From the NCBI RefSeq assembly GCF_946151075.1, contig NZ_OX267715.1, positions 372,001 to 436,000 of the forward strand: a stretch of 64,000 nucleotides of DNA, written 5' to 3'. Within the stretch, counting starts at the first letter, position 1; each line of letters begins with the position of its first letter. Both the position numbers and the translations under genes were made by a program. The notes under the pieces are model-generated. The model searched no databases. It saw only the letters and a program-made list of their open reading frames with translations, and had not been told where the DNA came from. Origin of the DNA: Neobacillus sp. Marseille-Q6967. Lineage in GTDB: Bacteria > Bacillota > Bacilli > Bacillales > Cytobacillaceae. Positions 17,314 through 25,552 of this stretch are shown piece after piece.

Positions 17314-18624
17314 ATGGTCTTTATACAATATAAAGAAAACAAAAATACAATAGATATCCCACCGAAACTTATTAAGCAATATAACATTCACTCAAAAAGA
17401 ATCATCTTAAAAATAGGTGGTTTATCCAGGGAGCTCACAGTAAATATCAAGGAAAATATGCCTGAAAATACAATTTTCATTCCTACATTCGGTAATGAAT
17501 TGACGATCCCTGAAGAAATTCCTTACGAATTGGTGATGAATGGCCGGGTCCTGTCATTAGGTCCTGTCATAGCATTTGTAGTTTATTCATCAATCAAGGA
17601 CTTAAATCCCAAAAGGTTAGAAAGGTTAAAAGGCCGCTTTTCTGAATATCAAACAATAAAGGGCCTAATTTATATTTGTGCTGTTAAAGGAATAAATACC
17701 GAGAAAAGGCAAATCGAAGGATACTATTATAATCCTTCCGGAAAGGATGCAAACTCACGCTGGAGTTATGGTGTTTTTCCATATCCAGACGTAGTTTATA
17801 AACGACATCCCATTGATACGAATAGATATAATGATTTGGTTTCTCAAATAGGAGACAGGGTTATAAACTCTTATTATTTTTGTAAAGGAGAACTCCCGGG
17901 TTATGTTTCAAATAATGAAGAAATAAAACACCTTTTTCCAGAAACCCAGAGATTATTAGGCGCTGCTCAACTTAATCAGATGTTAAAAAGGTATCAATCG
18001 GTATATTTAAAACCCCCGAAAGGTGAAGGTGGCAGGGGCATTTTAAATGTTACCTTGAATGAACAGGGAAGTTATGTGTTTGTTGACCAAAAAGATACGA
18101 TAAACATTATAGCGGACCAGACAGAATTAACCCTGTATTTGAAGAAGTTTATAAGCAGGAAATATATCATCCAACAAAGCGTAGCAACCTCCATACACGG
18201 CAGAAATGTTGATCTTAGGGTATATGCTCAAAAAAATGGACTAAAACAATGGGAATGTCAGGGCATGATAGGCAGATTAGCAAAAAAAGATAAAATTGTG
18301 ACCAATTTAAAATATGTTGAAAAGCTTTTATCCGGTAAGGAAGCACTTATGTATTTGTTTGGTTTCCATCACCAGAAAGCTGTAGAGCTGCAAACCAAAA
18401 TTTATGAGAGCTGTATAAAAGTATGTAAGGAATTGGACAAATCTGTAGGGAATTTCGGAGATGTTGCCATCGATTGTATTGTAGATCAGAACTATCAAGT
18501 GTGGATTCTGGAAATTAATAAGAGATATGGCTACGACAGTTTAATAAAAATGAAGAATTATAAATTAAGAAGTACCTTGTTTACTACACCTTTTCGATAT
18601 GCGAAAGCTTTAGCGGGATTTTAA
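17314..18624 (+). CDS. YheC/YheD family ATP-grasp protein
   Basis: A 436-aa family member. GPVIAFVVYS lies in the N-terminal domain; VYLKPPKGEGGRGILNV, KYIIQQSVAT, NVDLRVYAQ and VAIDCIVDQNYQVWILEIN form the ATP-grasp core. The usual GIDIGxD strand has drifted to AIDCIVD but keeps the Asp, and Glu/Asn are intact, so activity is plausible. The ATG follows GGAGGTTATTCTA. It starts a second plus-strand run of four genes (17314-22157) with tight spacing that ends in a strong terminator. Confidence 0.85.
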   Translation: MVFIQYKENKNTIDIPPKLIKQYNIHSKRIILKIGGLSRELTVNIKENMPENTIFIPTFGNELTIPEEIPYELVMNGRVLSLGPVIAFVVYSSIKDLNPKRLERLKGRFSEYQTIKGLIYICAVKGINTEKRQIEGYYYNPSGKDANSRWSYGVFPYPDVVYKRHPIDTNRYNDLVSQIGDRVINSYYFCKGELPGYVSNNEEIKHLFPETQRLLGAAQLNQMLKRYQSVYLKPPKGEGGRGILNVTLNEQGSYVFVDQKDTINIIADQTELTLYLKKFISRKYIIQQSVATSIHGRNVDLRVYAQKNGLKQWECQGMIGRLAKKDKIVTNLKYVEKLLSGKEALMYLFGFHHQKAVELQTKIYESCIKVCKELDKSVGNFGDVAIDCIVDQNYQVWILEINKRYGYDSLIKMKNYKLRSTLFTTPFRYAKALAGF

Positions 18625-18648
18625 AAAAAGAGAGGTCAGGAAGATAAG

Positions 18649-19725
18649 ATGGAAACAGCTAACATAGGAATATTAGTAGATAGGTTGATATATGGCGGTA
18701 TAAAACACGGAAAATCCTACTTTGAGCAAGTTAGTTTTTATGAGGAAGCCTGCCAGCAATTTGGACTGATTCCCTGTTATTTCCGATTAATGGATATAAC
18801 GCCTGAGGCAACGCATATAAATGCTTTAATAAAAGGCAATGACGGTAAATATGAACTAAAAAATATCCCCACACCTAAAATCATTCATAATCGGGCTCTT
18901 TTTTTTAGAAACCAATCAAAGATTAAATTAAAGAATCTTCAAAAATCGGGACTGATCATTTTTAATGATTGGAATCGATATGGAAAATGGACAGTTCATG
19001 AAATTTTAATGAAAAATAATGAATTACAGTCCCATTTACCTGAAACGAAACCAGCTAGTCTAATAAACTTAAAAGAAATGATGAGCAAATATAATGAGTT
19101 GATTATAAAGCCTAATAGCGGCAGCCTAGGCGGCGGGGTCATGTTGATCAAAAAACAGGGTGACGAAGGCTGGGAGGTACGTGATAACAAAAAGAAAGAG
19201 TTTTTTGCAGCTGAATTGCCAGAAATCATCGAAAAAAAGCTAAAACCCAAAACTTATATTATCCAACAACGAATTCCTCTTGCGAACTATCAAGGCAGCC
19301 CTTTTGATTTACGGGTATCTGTTCAAAAAAATGGTTTTGGTCTATGGCAGGTAACTGGAGTAGTCGGTAAAGTTGCAAAATCAGGAAATTACTTGACGAA
19401 TGTTGCTAAGGGAGGGACTTGCAAAACTTTAAATGATCTAGTAGGTGAATTTTCAGATTGGGATTTCGATGACATCTATCAATCTATTGAGGAATTTTCA
19501 ATAAAGGTTGTAAAAGAATTAAATAAGTACTATCCAAATCTTGCTGATGTTGGGCTTGATATTGGGTTAACTGCAGAAGGCTTTCCAATGTTTATAGAAT
19601 GTAACGGGCGTGATTTGAGGATCACATTTGGGAAAGCAAAAATGGACGATATTTGGAGAGCAACTTATACGACTCCAATCGGGTATGCAAGGTATCTATT
19701 CGATTCTAAATTTAATCAGGGGTAA
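18649..19725 (+). CDS. YheD-like ATP-grasp protein
   Basis: A 358-aa YheD-type member, beginning NIGILVDRLIYGG rather than with the longer YheC N-terminal domain. Core motifs: LIIKPNSGSLGGGVMLI, YIIQQRIPLA, PFDLRVSVQ, and VGLDIGLTAEGFPMFIECN. The second Asp of the DIGxD strand is replaced by Thr, while the metal-binding Asp, Glu and Asn remain. The GAGAGGTCAGGA RBS lies just before the ATG. Its TAA overlaps the nominal ATG of the Mur ligase gene, so the two are translationally linked. This coupling is the best hint that these ATP-grasps work with an amino-acid ligase. Confidence 0.85.
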   Translation: METANIGILVDRLIYGGIKHGKSYFEQVSFYEEACQQFGLIPCYFRLMDITPEATHINALIKGNDGKYELKNIPTPKIIHNRALFFRNQSKIKLKNLQKSGLIIFNDWNRYGKWTVHEILMKNNELQSHLPETKPASLINLKEMMSKYNELIIKPNSGSLGGGVMLIKKQGDEGWEVRDNKKKEFFAAELPEIIEKKLKPKTYIIQQRIPLANYQGSPFDLRVSVQKNGFGLWQVTGVVGKVAKSGNYLTNVAKGGTCKTLNDLVGEFSDWDFDDIYQSIEEFSIKVVKELNKYYPNLADVGLDIGLTAEGFPMFIECNGRDLRITFGKAKMDDIWRATYTTPIGYARYLFDSKFNQG

Positions 19726-19730
19726 TGTTT

Positions 19731-21125
19731 ATGAAAACGCTCAGACTTTTAGATTTTCTAGATACCATCAATGGAACACTCATTAAGGGAATACCTGAAT
19801 TCGAAATTAATAAAGTTGAACGAATGATAAAGAATTTGAGTGATCATTCTTTGTATTTTCATACCAGTAAAAAAAGCATCGAACCTGATACATTAAAGGG
19901 AAAAGTCAATTATACAATTGTAACGGATGATAAGGAGACGGCTTCGATTGTTGATCCCACAGCATGTGTTATTTTGGTTGAAAATTGTAAGGAGGCATTT
20001 TGGAGGTTTGTCGAGTTTTACCGGAAACAATTTGATATTCCTGTAATTGGTGTTACAGGAACGTGCGGAAAAACTACGATAAAAGATATGATTAAACATA
20101 TCTTAGCTGAATCATTAAAAGTCCATGCCACGATGTTTAGCCAAAATGGCCTGTATCTAAATCTGCACTATTTGATGGGGTTAAATGAACAAACGGATGC
20201 AGCTGTTTTTGAGATGGGGGTAGCATATCCAGGTAATGTGAAAATTAGCGGAAGGTATTTTAAACCGACAATTGGAGTAATATCCAACATTGGAGTAGCG
20301 CATTTAGATGGATGCAAAACATTAGAGAAGTATATTATGGCAAAGGGAGAAATGTTAGAGGTACTAACAACAGACGGAACTTTGATATATAATGCTGATG
20401 ACGAAAATATAAAGAGGCTCCCCATTGAAGAATTTAAAGGGAAAAAATTTTTATTTGGCCAGTGTGCAAATGCAGATTTTCGTGCGGGAAGTATTCAGTA
20501 CCAGTCAGACAGAATGGTCTATACTTTACATGCTCAAAATAAAGAATACGAAGTCAATATACCTGGATATGGTGAACATAATGTTTATAATAGTTTAGCC
20601 GCCATTGCATCAGCCTCTTTAACAGGAATTCCTATTGAAGATGCGGTAAGACGATTAAGTACGTTTAAACCGCTAGAGCGTCATGTGAAAAAGTATGAAG
20701 GTTATAATCATTTAACGGTTATTGACGATACTTGGAGTTGTAATCCGAGCTCCGTAAAGTCAGCGCTTGAGGTTCTAAAAAAGTTCTCTAATAATAGAAC
20801 TGGGATACTGGTTCTTGGGAAAATGCAGCGTCTTGGGTCGCAACTTATCGATCAGCACCTTAAAATGGGGGAAAGGTTAATGGATATAGGCGGGATCGAT
20901 TATTTGATTACAGTAGGTCCCGCTGCCAAGTTGACTGGGGAAAAAGCTATTAGCTTAGGTATGGACTCTAGTAAGGTTTTTACGGTTTCAGAGGATGATG
21001 CTGGAGAATTAGAAGCTAAGTTAGCTGAAATTTGTAAAGAGAATATGGTGCTTCTCTTTAAAATGTCGCTAAGTAAAATGGATCCTTCCTTCCGTAAGGT
21101 TGTAGAAAAGTATCGATTTTCTTAA
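19731..21125 (+). CDS. MurF-like Mur ligase family protein
   Basis: A 464-aa ATP-dependent Mur ligase homologue, resembling UDP-MurNAc-tripeptide:D-Ala-D-Ala ligase in architecture. P-loop GVTGTCGKTT at residues 107-116, MGVAYPGNVKISGRYF and NIGVAHLDG in the central ATPase domain, GEHNVYNSLAAIA, and the C-terminal VIDDTWSCNPSSVKSAL substrate/ATP region. The N-terminal domain is divergent from housekeeping MurF, which should be encoded elsewhere. ATG 19731 is spaced 7 bp from AGGGGT; ATG 19725 is too close. Being embedded among YheC/D ligases suggests it adds a residue or dipeptide to a dedicated precursor. Substrate unknown. Confidence 0.85.
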   Translation: MKTLRLLDFLDTINGTLIKGIPEFEINKVERMIKNLSDHSLYFHTSKKSIEPDTLKGKVNYTIVTDDKETASIVDPTACVILVENCKEAFWRFVEFYRKQFDIPVIGVTGTCGKTTIKDMIKHILAESLKVHATMFSQNGLYLNLHYLMGLNEQTDAAVFEMGVAYPGNVKISGRYFKPTIGVISNIGVAHLDGCKTLEKYIMAKGEMLEVLTTDGTLIYNADDENIKRLPIEEFKGKKFLFGQCANADFRAGSIQYQSDRMVYTLHAQNKEYEVNIPGYGEHNVYNSLAAIASASLTGIPIEDAVRRLSTFKPLERHVKKYEGYNHLTVIDDTWSCNPSSVKSALEVLKKFSNNRTGILVLGKMQRLGSQLIDQHLKMGERLMDIGGIDYLITVGPAAKLTGEKAISLGMDSSKVFTVSEDDAGELEAKLAEICKENMVLLFKMSLSKMDPSFRKVVEKYRFS

Positions 21126-22157
21126 ATGGGTGTGATTAGCTTGGAGAGTATTGGTTTACTTCACCACCGGAAACATCCAGCTGATGTAAAAAAGGCTTAC
21201 CCCTTTGCTGCTGCAGCAAAAATGGAGGACATTCCTTTTTTTTATTTTTCTTTTAACAGTGTGGATTTTGAAAACATGAAAATTAAAGGCTGGAGATATG
21301 AAGAAGGAAAATGGATTCAAGAGCAAATGGATTTTCCAGCTGTGGTGATTAATAGCGGTAACCCGAAAAATGAAGCTCATTCTAAAGTCCTTAAACAGTT
21401 AAAAAAGCACACTATTTTTACGAGCTATCCTGTTGGGAATAAAATGAAAGTATATAATAAAATTAAAAGAGCATCAGCGTTTGCCTCCTATTTAATTCCT
21501 TCAAAAACCTTGCATCAAGCCGAGGATGCGATTCCTTTCTTAGAAGAACATGCTAATGCGGTCATCAAACCTTTATCTGGCAATCATGGAAAAAAAGTAA
21601 TGTTTATTGAACGAATAGAAATCCACTATAAAATAACAGAAGGCAATCAGGTTAGCTATTTTACAGAAAAAGAAATGATAAAATTTATTTCTCATCAAAT
21701 TCACGAACAAAAATTTATGATTCAGCCCTTTATTGAATGTAAAACAAAAAATGGGTTAGCGTTTGATTTTCGCTTACATGTTCAGAAGAATGGTGAAGGA
21801 ATGTGGGAAAAAACATTAATTTACCCACGGATTAGCGGATCATCAAAATTAATCAGTAATATTAGCAGTGGAGGATATCGCGGTGAACTGGATCCTTTTT
21901 TGAAAGATGAGTTTGGGGACCAGTCAAACCAAATAAAAGAAATGCTAGAGAATTTTGCTATTCGTTTTCCATCCCATTTTGATACCTTATATGAGCATTC
22001 GTTTGACGAACTCGGTATAGATGTTGGGATCGATTCTGAGAACAATTTATGGATATTTGAGGTGAACTGGCGGCCGGGATCAAAAAACAGGGAATTTGAT
22101 GTTGCTAGACGTCTCATTCCCTATTGTAAATTTCTTATCAATCAGAAAAACAAGTAA
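21126..22157 (+). CDS. YheC/YheD family ATP-grasp protein, divergent
   Basis: A 343-aa member whose N-terminus (IGLLHHRKHP) differs from the other paralogues. Core motifs: AVIKPLSGNHGKKVMFI, KFMIQPFIEC, AFDFRLHVQ, and LGIDVGIDSENNLWIFEVN with conserved Asp, Glu and Asn. HGKK replaces the usual GRG in the glycine loop. The ATG immediately follows the Mur ligase stop without a good RBS, so coupling is likely; TTG at 21141, spaced from GGGTG, is an alternative. It is the last gene of the cluster, ending at a strong terminator next to sspL. Confidence 0.8.
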   Translation: MGVISLESIGLLHHRKHPADVKKAYPFAAAAKMEDIPFFYFSFNSVDFENMKIKGWRYEEGKWIQEQMDFPAVVINSGNPKNEAHSKVLKQLKKHTIFTSYPVGNKMKVYNKIKRASAFASYLIPSKTLHQAEDAIPFLEEHANAVIKPLSGNHGKKVMFIERIEIHYKITEGNQVSYFTEKEMIKFISHQIHEQKFMIQPFIECKTKNGLAFDFRLHVQKNGEGMWEKTLIYPRISGSSKLISNISSGGYRGELDPFLKDEFGDQSNQIKEMLENFAIRFPSHFDTLYEHSFDELGIDVGIDSENNLWIFEVNWRPGSKNREFDVARRLIPYCKFLINQKNK

Positions 22158-22159
22158 GA

Positions 22160-22197
22160 CAAGGCGCCCATGAACGATATTGGCGCCTTTCTTTTTT
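22160..22197 (+). terminator. Terminator of the ATP-grasp cluster
   Basis: AAGGCGCC / GGCGCCTT stem followed by TCTTTTTT. It also overlaps the 3' end of the converging sspL gene. Confidence 0.85.
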
Positions 22198-22333
22198 ATT
22201 TTGTATTGATCTTCTTCGCTGCATTTTCAAGTTTACTTTTTGGATCCTCTGTCATTTCTGCATCCTGTCCGTACCCTTGTGGATTCACTCCAGGGGCCTT
22301 CGTTCCGCGATTTCTGCCACCGTTTTTACTCAT
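22196..22333 (-). CDS. sspL: Small acid-soluble spore protein L (SspL)
   Basis: A 45-aa minus-strand ORF. It begins MSKNGGRNRG and contains APGVNPQG and DPKSKLE, which are the conserved signatures of SspL, a minor sigma-G-dependent SASP of the spore core. A strong RBS (GGGAGGTGA) lies 7 bp before the ATG. In B. subtilis sspL is next to ypcP; here the two are separated by the whole ATP-grasp cluster. A 62-codon plus-strand ORF over the same DNA is a shadow. The short size means it is easily missed by automatic callers. Confidence 0.9.
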   Translation of the reverse strand: MSKNGGRNRGTKAPGVNPQGYGQDAEMTEDPKSKLENAAKKINTK

Positions 22334-22418
22334 ATCTCTATTCACCTCCCGTATTTAGTATTTCCTTGCAGGAATAATAAAACTCAACTTTCTAAACAAT
22401 AAAAACAGGGGTGATGAA

Positions 22419-22925
22419 ATGAATAAAGGCGTCTACTTGTCTTTGTTAAGTATTGGACTTGCTCAAGGTATGAAAATCCCAATTCATTATATAAAAAAGA
22501 AGGAATGGCGTCCCGACCTGTTTTTCCAAACAGGGGGTATGCCCAGTTCTCATTCAGCAGGTGTATCAACGCTAACCACTTATATTGCCTTGCAGCGAGG
22601 GCTGCCTACCTTTGATTTTGCTCTCTCCCTAGTTTATGGGTTAATTGTAATGTATGATGCTCAAGGAATTCGCCGGCAGACTGGCGAGCTTACCTTAAAA
22701 GTAAATAGCATGCATGAATTGATTGAAAAGGTTCAAAAAGATGAAAGTCTTGCATTTAAGCAAGAAGCACCAAAAAAATTAAAAGAAATGCTGGGACATC
22801 AGCCGGAAGAGGTAGTCGGCGGGGCAGTTCTTGGTGCTTTGGTAGGAGTCATTGGTCATCTTTGTTCAAAAAAAGATAGAAAATTGTCGAATTTTAGAGT
22901 AAAATTTGAAAATAGATGGTTTTAA
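22419..22925 (+). CDS. Divergent PAP2 family membrane protein (YuiD-like)
   Basis: A 168-aa membrane protein related to acid phosphatase/vanadium haloperoxidase-type PAP2 enzymes (DUF212). The GGMPSSHSAG motif holds the phosphatase-like Ser-His signature, and FDFALSLVYGLIVMYDAQGIRRQTGE is typical of the family. It ends with an EVVGGAVLGALVGVIGHL segment. Hydrophobic helices put it in the membrane. Substrate unknown; lipid phosphate or isoprenyl phosphate is possible but not shown. The ATG follows AGGGGTGATGAA. Confidence 0.85.
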   Translation: MNKGVYLSLLSIGLAQGMKIPIHYIKKKEWRPDLFFQTGGMPSSHSAGVSTLTTYIALQRGLPTFDFALSLVYGLIVMYDAQGIRRQTGELTLKVNSMHELIEKVQKDESLAFKQEAPKKLKEMLGHQPEEVVGGAVLGALVGVIGHLCSKKDRKLSNFRVKFENRWF

Positions 22926-22953
22926 ATTGGCTTCGAGAGGAATGGGGATTTCA

Positions 22954-23223
22954 GTGCGGACAGTCGATGAATATTTACATTACTTGGAAGGTAAAGGATT
23001 TCACTTTCAAGAAGATGCTATTGGATTTATTTACTTCGGAAAACATTACACAAATGCATCCGATGAGGTAATCAATACGGCAATAGAGATTACATTAAAA
23101 GCGCAGAAACAATTTGATGGAAGTTTTTATGTGTCATTACTGGAAACCTTGGTATCAAGTCATATTAGAACTCGAAATGGGGCTCTTAAATTTGTTAAAG
23201 AAAGAGAACTATTGGCTATTTAA
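22954..23223 (+). CDS. DUF6123 family protein
   Basis: An 89-aa soluble protein. MRTVDEYLHYLEGKGFHF, GFIYFGKHYTNASDEVIN and ALKFVKERELL match my recollection of DUF6123, a small Bacillaceae family of unknown function. A GTG start at 22954 is chosen because GGGGAT lies upstream and the family begins at this point; an earlier ATG (22906) would run 20 bp into the PAP2 gene without RBS. It ends at a strong terminator. Confidence 0.7.
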   Translation: MRTVDEYLHYLEGKGFHFQEDAIGFIYFGKHYTNASDEVINTAIEITLKAQKQFDGSFYVSLLETLVSSHIRTRNGALKFVKERELLAI

Positions 23224-23227
23224 AGCA

Positions 23228-23256
23228 AAAATACTCCCGTGCTAACGGGAGTATTT
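23228..23256 (+). terminator. Terminator, bidirectional
   Basis: AATACTCCCGT / ACGGGAGTATT stem with TTTT after it. It separates this unit from the converging EamA transporter. Confidence 0.9.
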
Positions 23257-23264
23257 TTGTATTG

Positions 23265-24185
23265 TTAACTTTGTAAGCTTTTGTTTTTCCGGAGTGCTGG
23301 AAGTTTACTTGCTGGGAGCTCGGCAAAAATCATCCCGGCAAAAATTAACAGACATCCCACTAATGCACTATAGGATAATCGTTCATTTGCAAAGTAAAAA
23401 CCTGTAATCGCAGCAAATACGGGCTCCATGGCGAAAATTAAGGCAACCCTTGTAGCCGTGGTATACTTCTGAAAATTGGTTTGAAGTAAAAATGCTAACG
23501 CGGTAGCAAACAAACTGGTAATGATTAAAGCCACCAATACATCCTTTGACAACAGCACTTTTGGATAAAGGGAGTTTTGCCAGTCCTCGAATAGGAAAGC
23601 AGAAAAAATCGACAATATGGCAACAGTCGAAATTTGAATAACCGTTAACAATAGCGTAGGATATTTGTATGAAAATTTCCCTGTAAAAATAATTTGAAGA
23701 GCAAAACTTATCGCACAAATAAATACGAAACCATCACCGATATTCAAAGAAGAAACATCCGTCATGGTTAACAAGAATAGTCCGACAGTTGCTGTCAAAA
23801 CACCAAATACCGCGTTTCTGCTTGGAAATTGTTTTAGCAGGAACATAGAAAATAAAGGAACGAACACAACGCTCAGCCCCGTTATAAAACCTGCTTTTGA
23901 GGTCGTTGTATATAACAAACCAATCGTCTGGGTTACATAACCAAGAAAAAGCCAAAACCCAATAAACACTCCAGATAGCAGCAAGCGTAAATTAATAAAT
24001 TTCAGCTGTCTTCTTTCAAAGATCAATAGCCACAACATGAGTAATAAAGCTGCTGCCAAAAAGCGTATACCATTAAATGAAAATGGTTCTAACAACTCAA
24101 TGGCATTCTGAACGAGGACAAACGTAGTTCCCCAGATTAACGTTACAAAAAGCAGGCTGACATCAGCCACTATCGGTTTTTTCAT
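23265..24185 (-). CDS. EamA/DMT superfamily transporter
   Basis: A 306-aa integral membrane protein with about ten hydrophobic segments in two EamA repeats. Repeat one includes FVTLIWGTTFVLVQNAIE and GIRFLAAALLLMLW; repeat two includes ALIFAMEPVFAAITGFYF and GCLLIFAGMIFAE. These are the paired signatures of drug/metabolite exporters such as YdcZ/RhaT-type DMT carriers. Substrate unknown. The ATG at 24185 has the RBS GAGGAGTAA and lies 7 bp after the RNase H-like gene, so both form a minus-strand operon. Confidence 0.9.
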   Translation of the reverse strand: MKKPIVADVSLLFVTLIWGTTFVLVQNAIELLEPFSFNGIRFLAAALLLMLWLLIFERRQLKFINLRLLLSGVFIGFWLFLGYVTQTIGLLYTTTSKAGFITGLSVVFVPLFSMFLLKQFPSRNAVFGVLTATVGLFLLTMTDVSSLNIGDGFVFICAISFALQIIFTGKFSYKYPTLLLTVIQISTVAILSIFSAFLFEDWQNSLYPKVLLSKDVLVALIITSLFATALAFLLQTNFQKYTTATRVALIFAMEPVFAAITGFYFANERLSYSALVGCLLIFAGMIFAELPASKLPALRKNKSLQS

Positions 24186-24192
24186 GATGCTG

Positions 24193-24597
24193 TTACTCCT
24201 CTAATGTATTTTTACGTATTGCCAGGCGGGCTAGTTCATCTGCCACTTTATTTTCTAAGCTTGGAATCCACTTTATGAAAAATAAATCAAATTGTTTTGA
24301 CAATCGTAATGCTTCCTCCAACAGGGGGGAATATTGTTTGTTTTTTGCAAATTCTTTCTCTACAGCGTTATTTACTAATTCCGAATCTGTTCGAAAGGAA
24401 ACAATGGAATGTGATAATCCTTTATCCAAACATATTTCGAGTGCCTTGATTAACGCATGATATTCTGCTTCATGATTGGACATAACTCCCAGAGGAATGG
24501 AATATTTGTCGGCTGTTCCATTTCCTTTAATAAAAATTCCAGCTCCGCTTGGACCAGGGTTTCCGGCACTGGCTCCATCGATATAAACTTCAATCAA
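24193..24597 (-). CDS. ypdQ: RNase HI-like protein YpdQ
   Basis: A 134-aa ribonuclease H fold protein. VYIDGASAGNPGPSGAG (first catalytic Asp), HEAEYHALIKALE (Glu), RTDSELV (Asp) and NKVADELARLAI (last Asp) give a full DEDD set, so hydrolysis of the RNA strand in RNA-DNA hybrids is plausible; B. subtilis YpdQ has been debated as inactive in vitro. It is predicted to start at TTG (24597) behind GGAGGGG. Co-directional with the transporter gene downstream. Confidence 0.85.
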   Translation of the reverse strand: MIEVYIDGASAGNPGPSGAGIFIKGNGTADKYSIPLGVMSNHEAEYHALIKALEICLDKGLSHSIVSFRTDSELVNNAVEKEFAKNKQYSPLLEEALRLSKQFDLFFIKWIPSLENKVADELARLAIRKNTLEE

Positions 24598-24751
24598 AGC
24601 TGCCCCTCCATCCGAATAAATATATTATATTTTAACACATTCATGCAGAAAATGAGTTTTTCTATTTTCTACATTGTTAAAGTGGGTATGCTAATCATAT
24701 ACCTTTAAACATATTTTATAATAATAGGCTATGTTAAAGGCTATTGTTGAT

Positions 24752-24825
24752 TTTGCAACGATGTTGATTGGAGCGGAAAGCGAAGCGCCTGGAGCGGAAA
24801 TCAACAGCCCAATTTAACAGACCTA
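24752..24825. repeat. Remnant of a GC-rich Bacillus dispersed repeat
   Basis: GATTGGAGCGGAAAGCGAAG, GCGCCTGGAGCGGAAATCAACA and nearby bases resemble the ends of a common Bacillus intergenic repeat (GGAGCGGAAAGCG...CGGAAATCAACA) with the middle missing. It is locally more GC-rich than its surroundings and lies upstream of ypeP. Confidence 0.5.
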
Positions 24826-24872
24826 AAAAAATAAATAAACTGAGCTTAGGAATCATGGAAGAAAGGTTGAAA

Positions 24873-25532
24873 ATGATGAAGTATAGGCTTGAATGGAATT
24901 ATAAAGTGACAGGAAATGAGAAAATACAATTTACTTCAGATTGGGTTTCAAGTGAATTGGCGATTCAAGCGGGAGAAGAAATTGAAAAGCTTGGGAAAGC
25001 CAGCGAATTGTATTTTTATGACGAACAGGGTACATCTTGGATACTCAAAGAAATGAAAAAATTGGTTACGGAGATTGAAGAGGATCCTCATGAAGTGACC
25101 ATTTACTTTGATGGAGGTTTTCAAAAGGAGACGAATCAAGCGGGGCTTGGTGCTGTTATTTTTTTTAAACAAGGTAAAAAGAAATATCGAATCAGAGCTA
25201 ATGAACGCTTCGATGAAATGGAGACAAATAACGAAGCAGAATATGCTGCATTTTATTTTGCTCTAAATATTTTAGAGGAACTGGGAGTTCACCATCTTCC
25301 TTGTGAATTTAAAGGGGATTCGCAGGTAGTGTTAAAACAGCTTGAGGGTGAATGGCCATGCTATGAAGATGTCCTTAACCGCTGGCTGGATAGGATCGAG
25401 AAAAAGATAAAGGCTCTTTCTATTACACCAAAATATACCGCCATCCCCAGGAAGGATAACAAAGAAGCAGATAAATTAGCTACGCAGGCATTAGAGGGGA
25501 AAGAAATCTTTGCCAAAACGCAAATACTTTAG
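24873..25532 (+). CDS. ypeP: YpeP-like RNase H domain protein
   Basis: A 219-aa protein with an N-terminal region of about 75 aa, then an RNase H fold. VTIYFDGGFQKETNQAGLG (Asp), TNNEAEYAAFYFAL (Glu), FKGDSQVVLKQL (Asp) and RKDNKEADKLATQAL (Asp) preserve the DEDD catalytic set. The start is put at ATG 24873 (or 24876) after AGAAAGG; the longer ORF from 24768 reads through a dispersed-repeat remnant and is unlikely to be translated. ypeQ follows immediately, as in B. subtilis. Confidence 0.8.
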   Translation: MMKYRLEWNYKVTGNEKIQFTSDWVSSELAIQAGEEIEKLGKASELYFYDEQGTSWILKEMKKLVTEIEEDPHEVTIYFDGGFQKETNQAGLGAVIFFKQGKKKYRIRANERFDEMETNNEAEYAAFYFALNILEELGVHHLPCEFKGDSQVVLKQLEGEWPCYEDVLNRWLDRIEKKIKALSITPKYTAIPRKDNKEADKLATQALEGKEIFAKTQIL

Positions 25533-25552
25533 GAATGGGGTGCAACAGATTC

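Noticed and set aside
22170..22358. Plus-strand 62-codon hydrophobic ORF
   Set aside because: It is the antisense shadow of sspL, which has a strong RBS and family motifs, and it overlaps the cluster terminator.
24768..24872. N-terminal extension of YpeP
   Set aside because: It reads through a dispersed-repeat remnant, has no RBS, and is outside the family's usual length.
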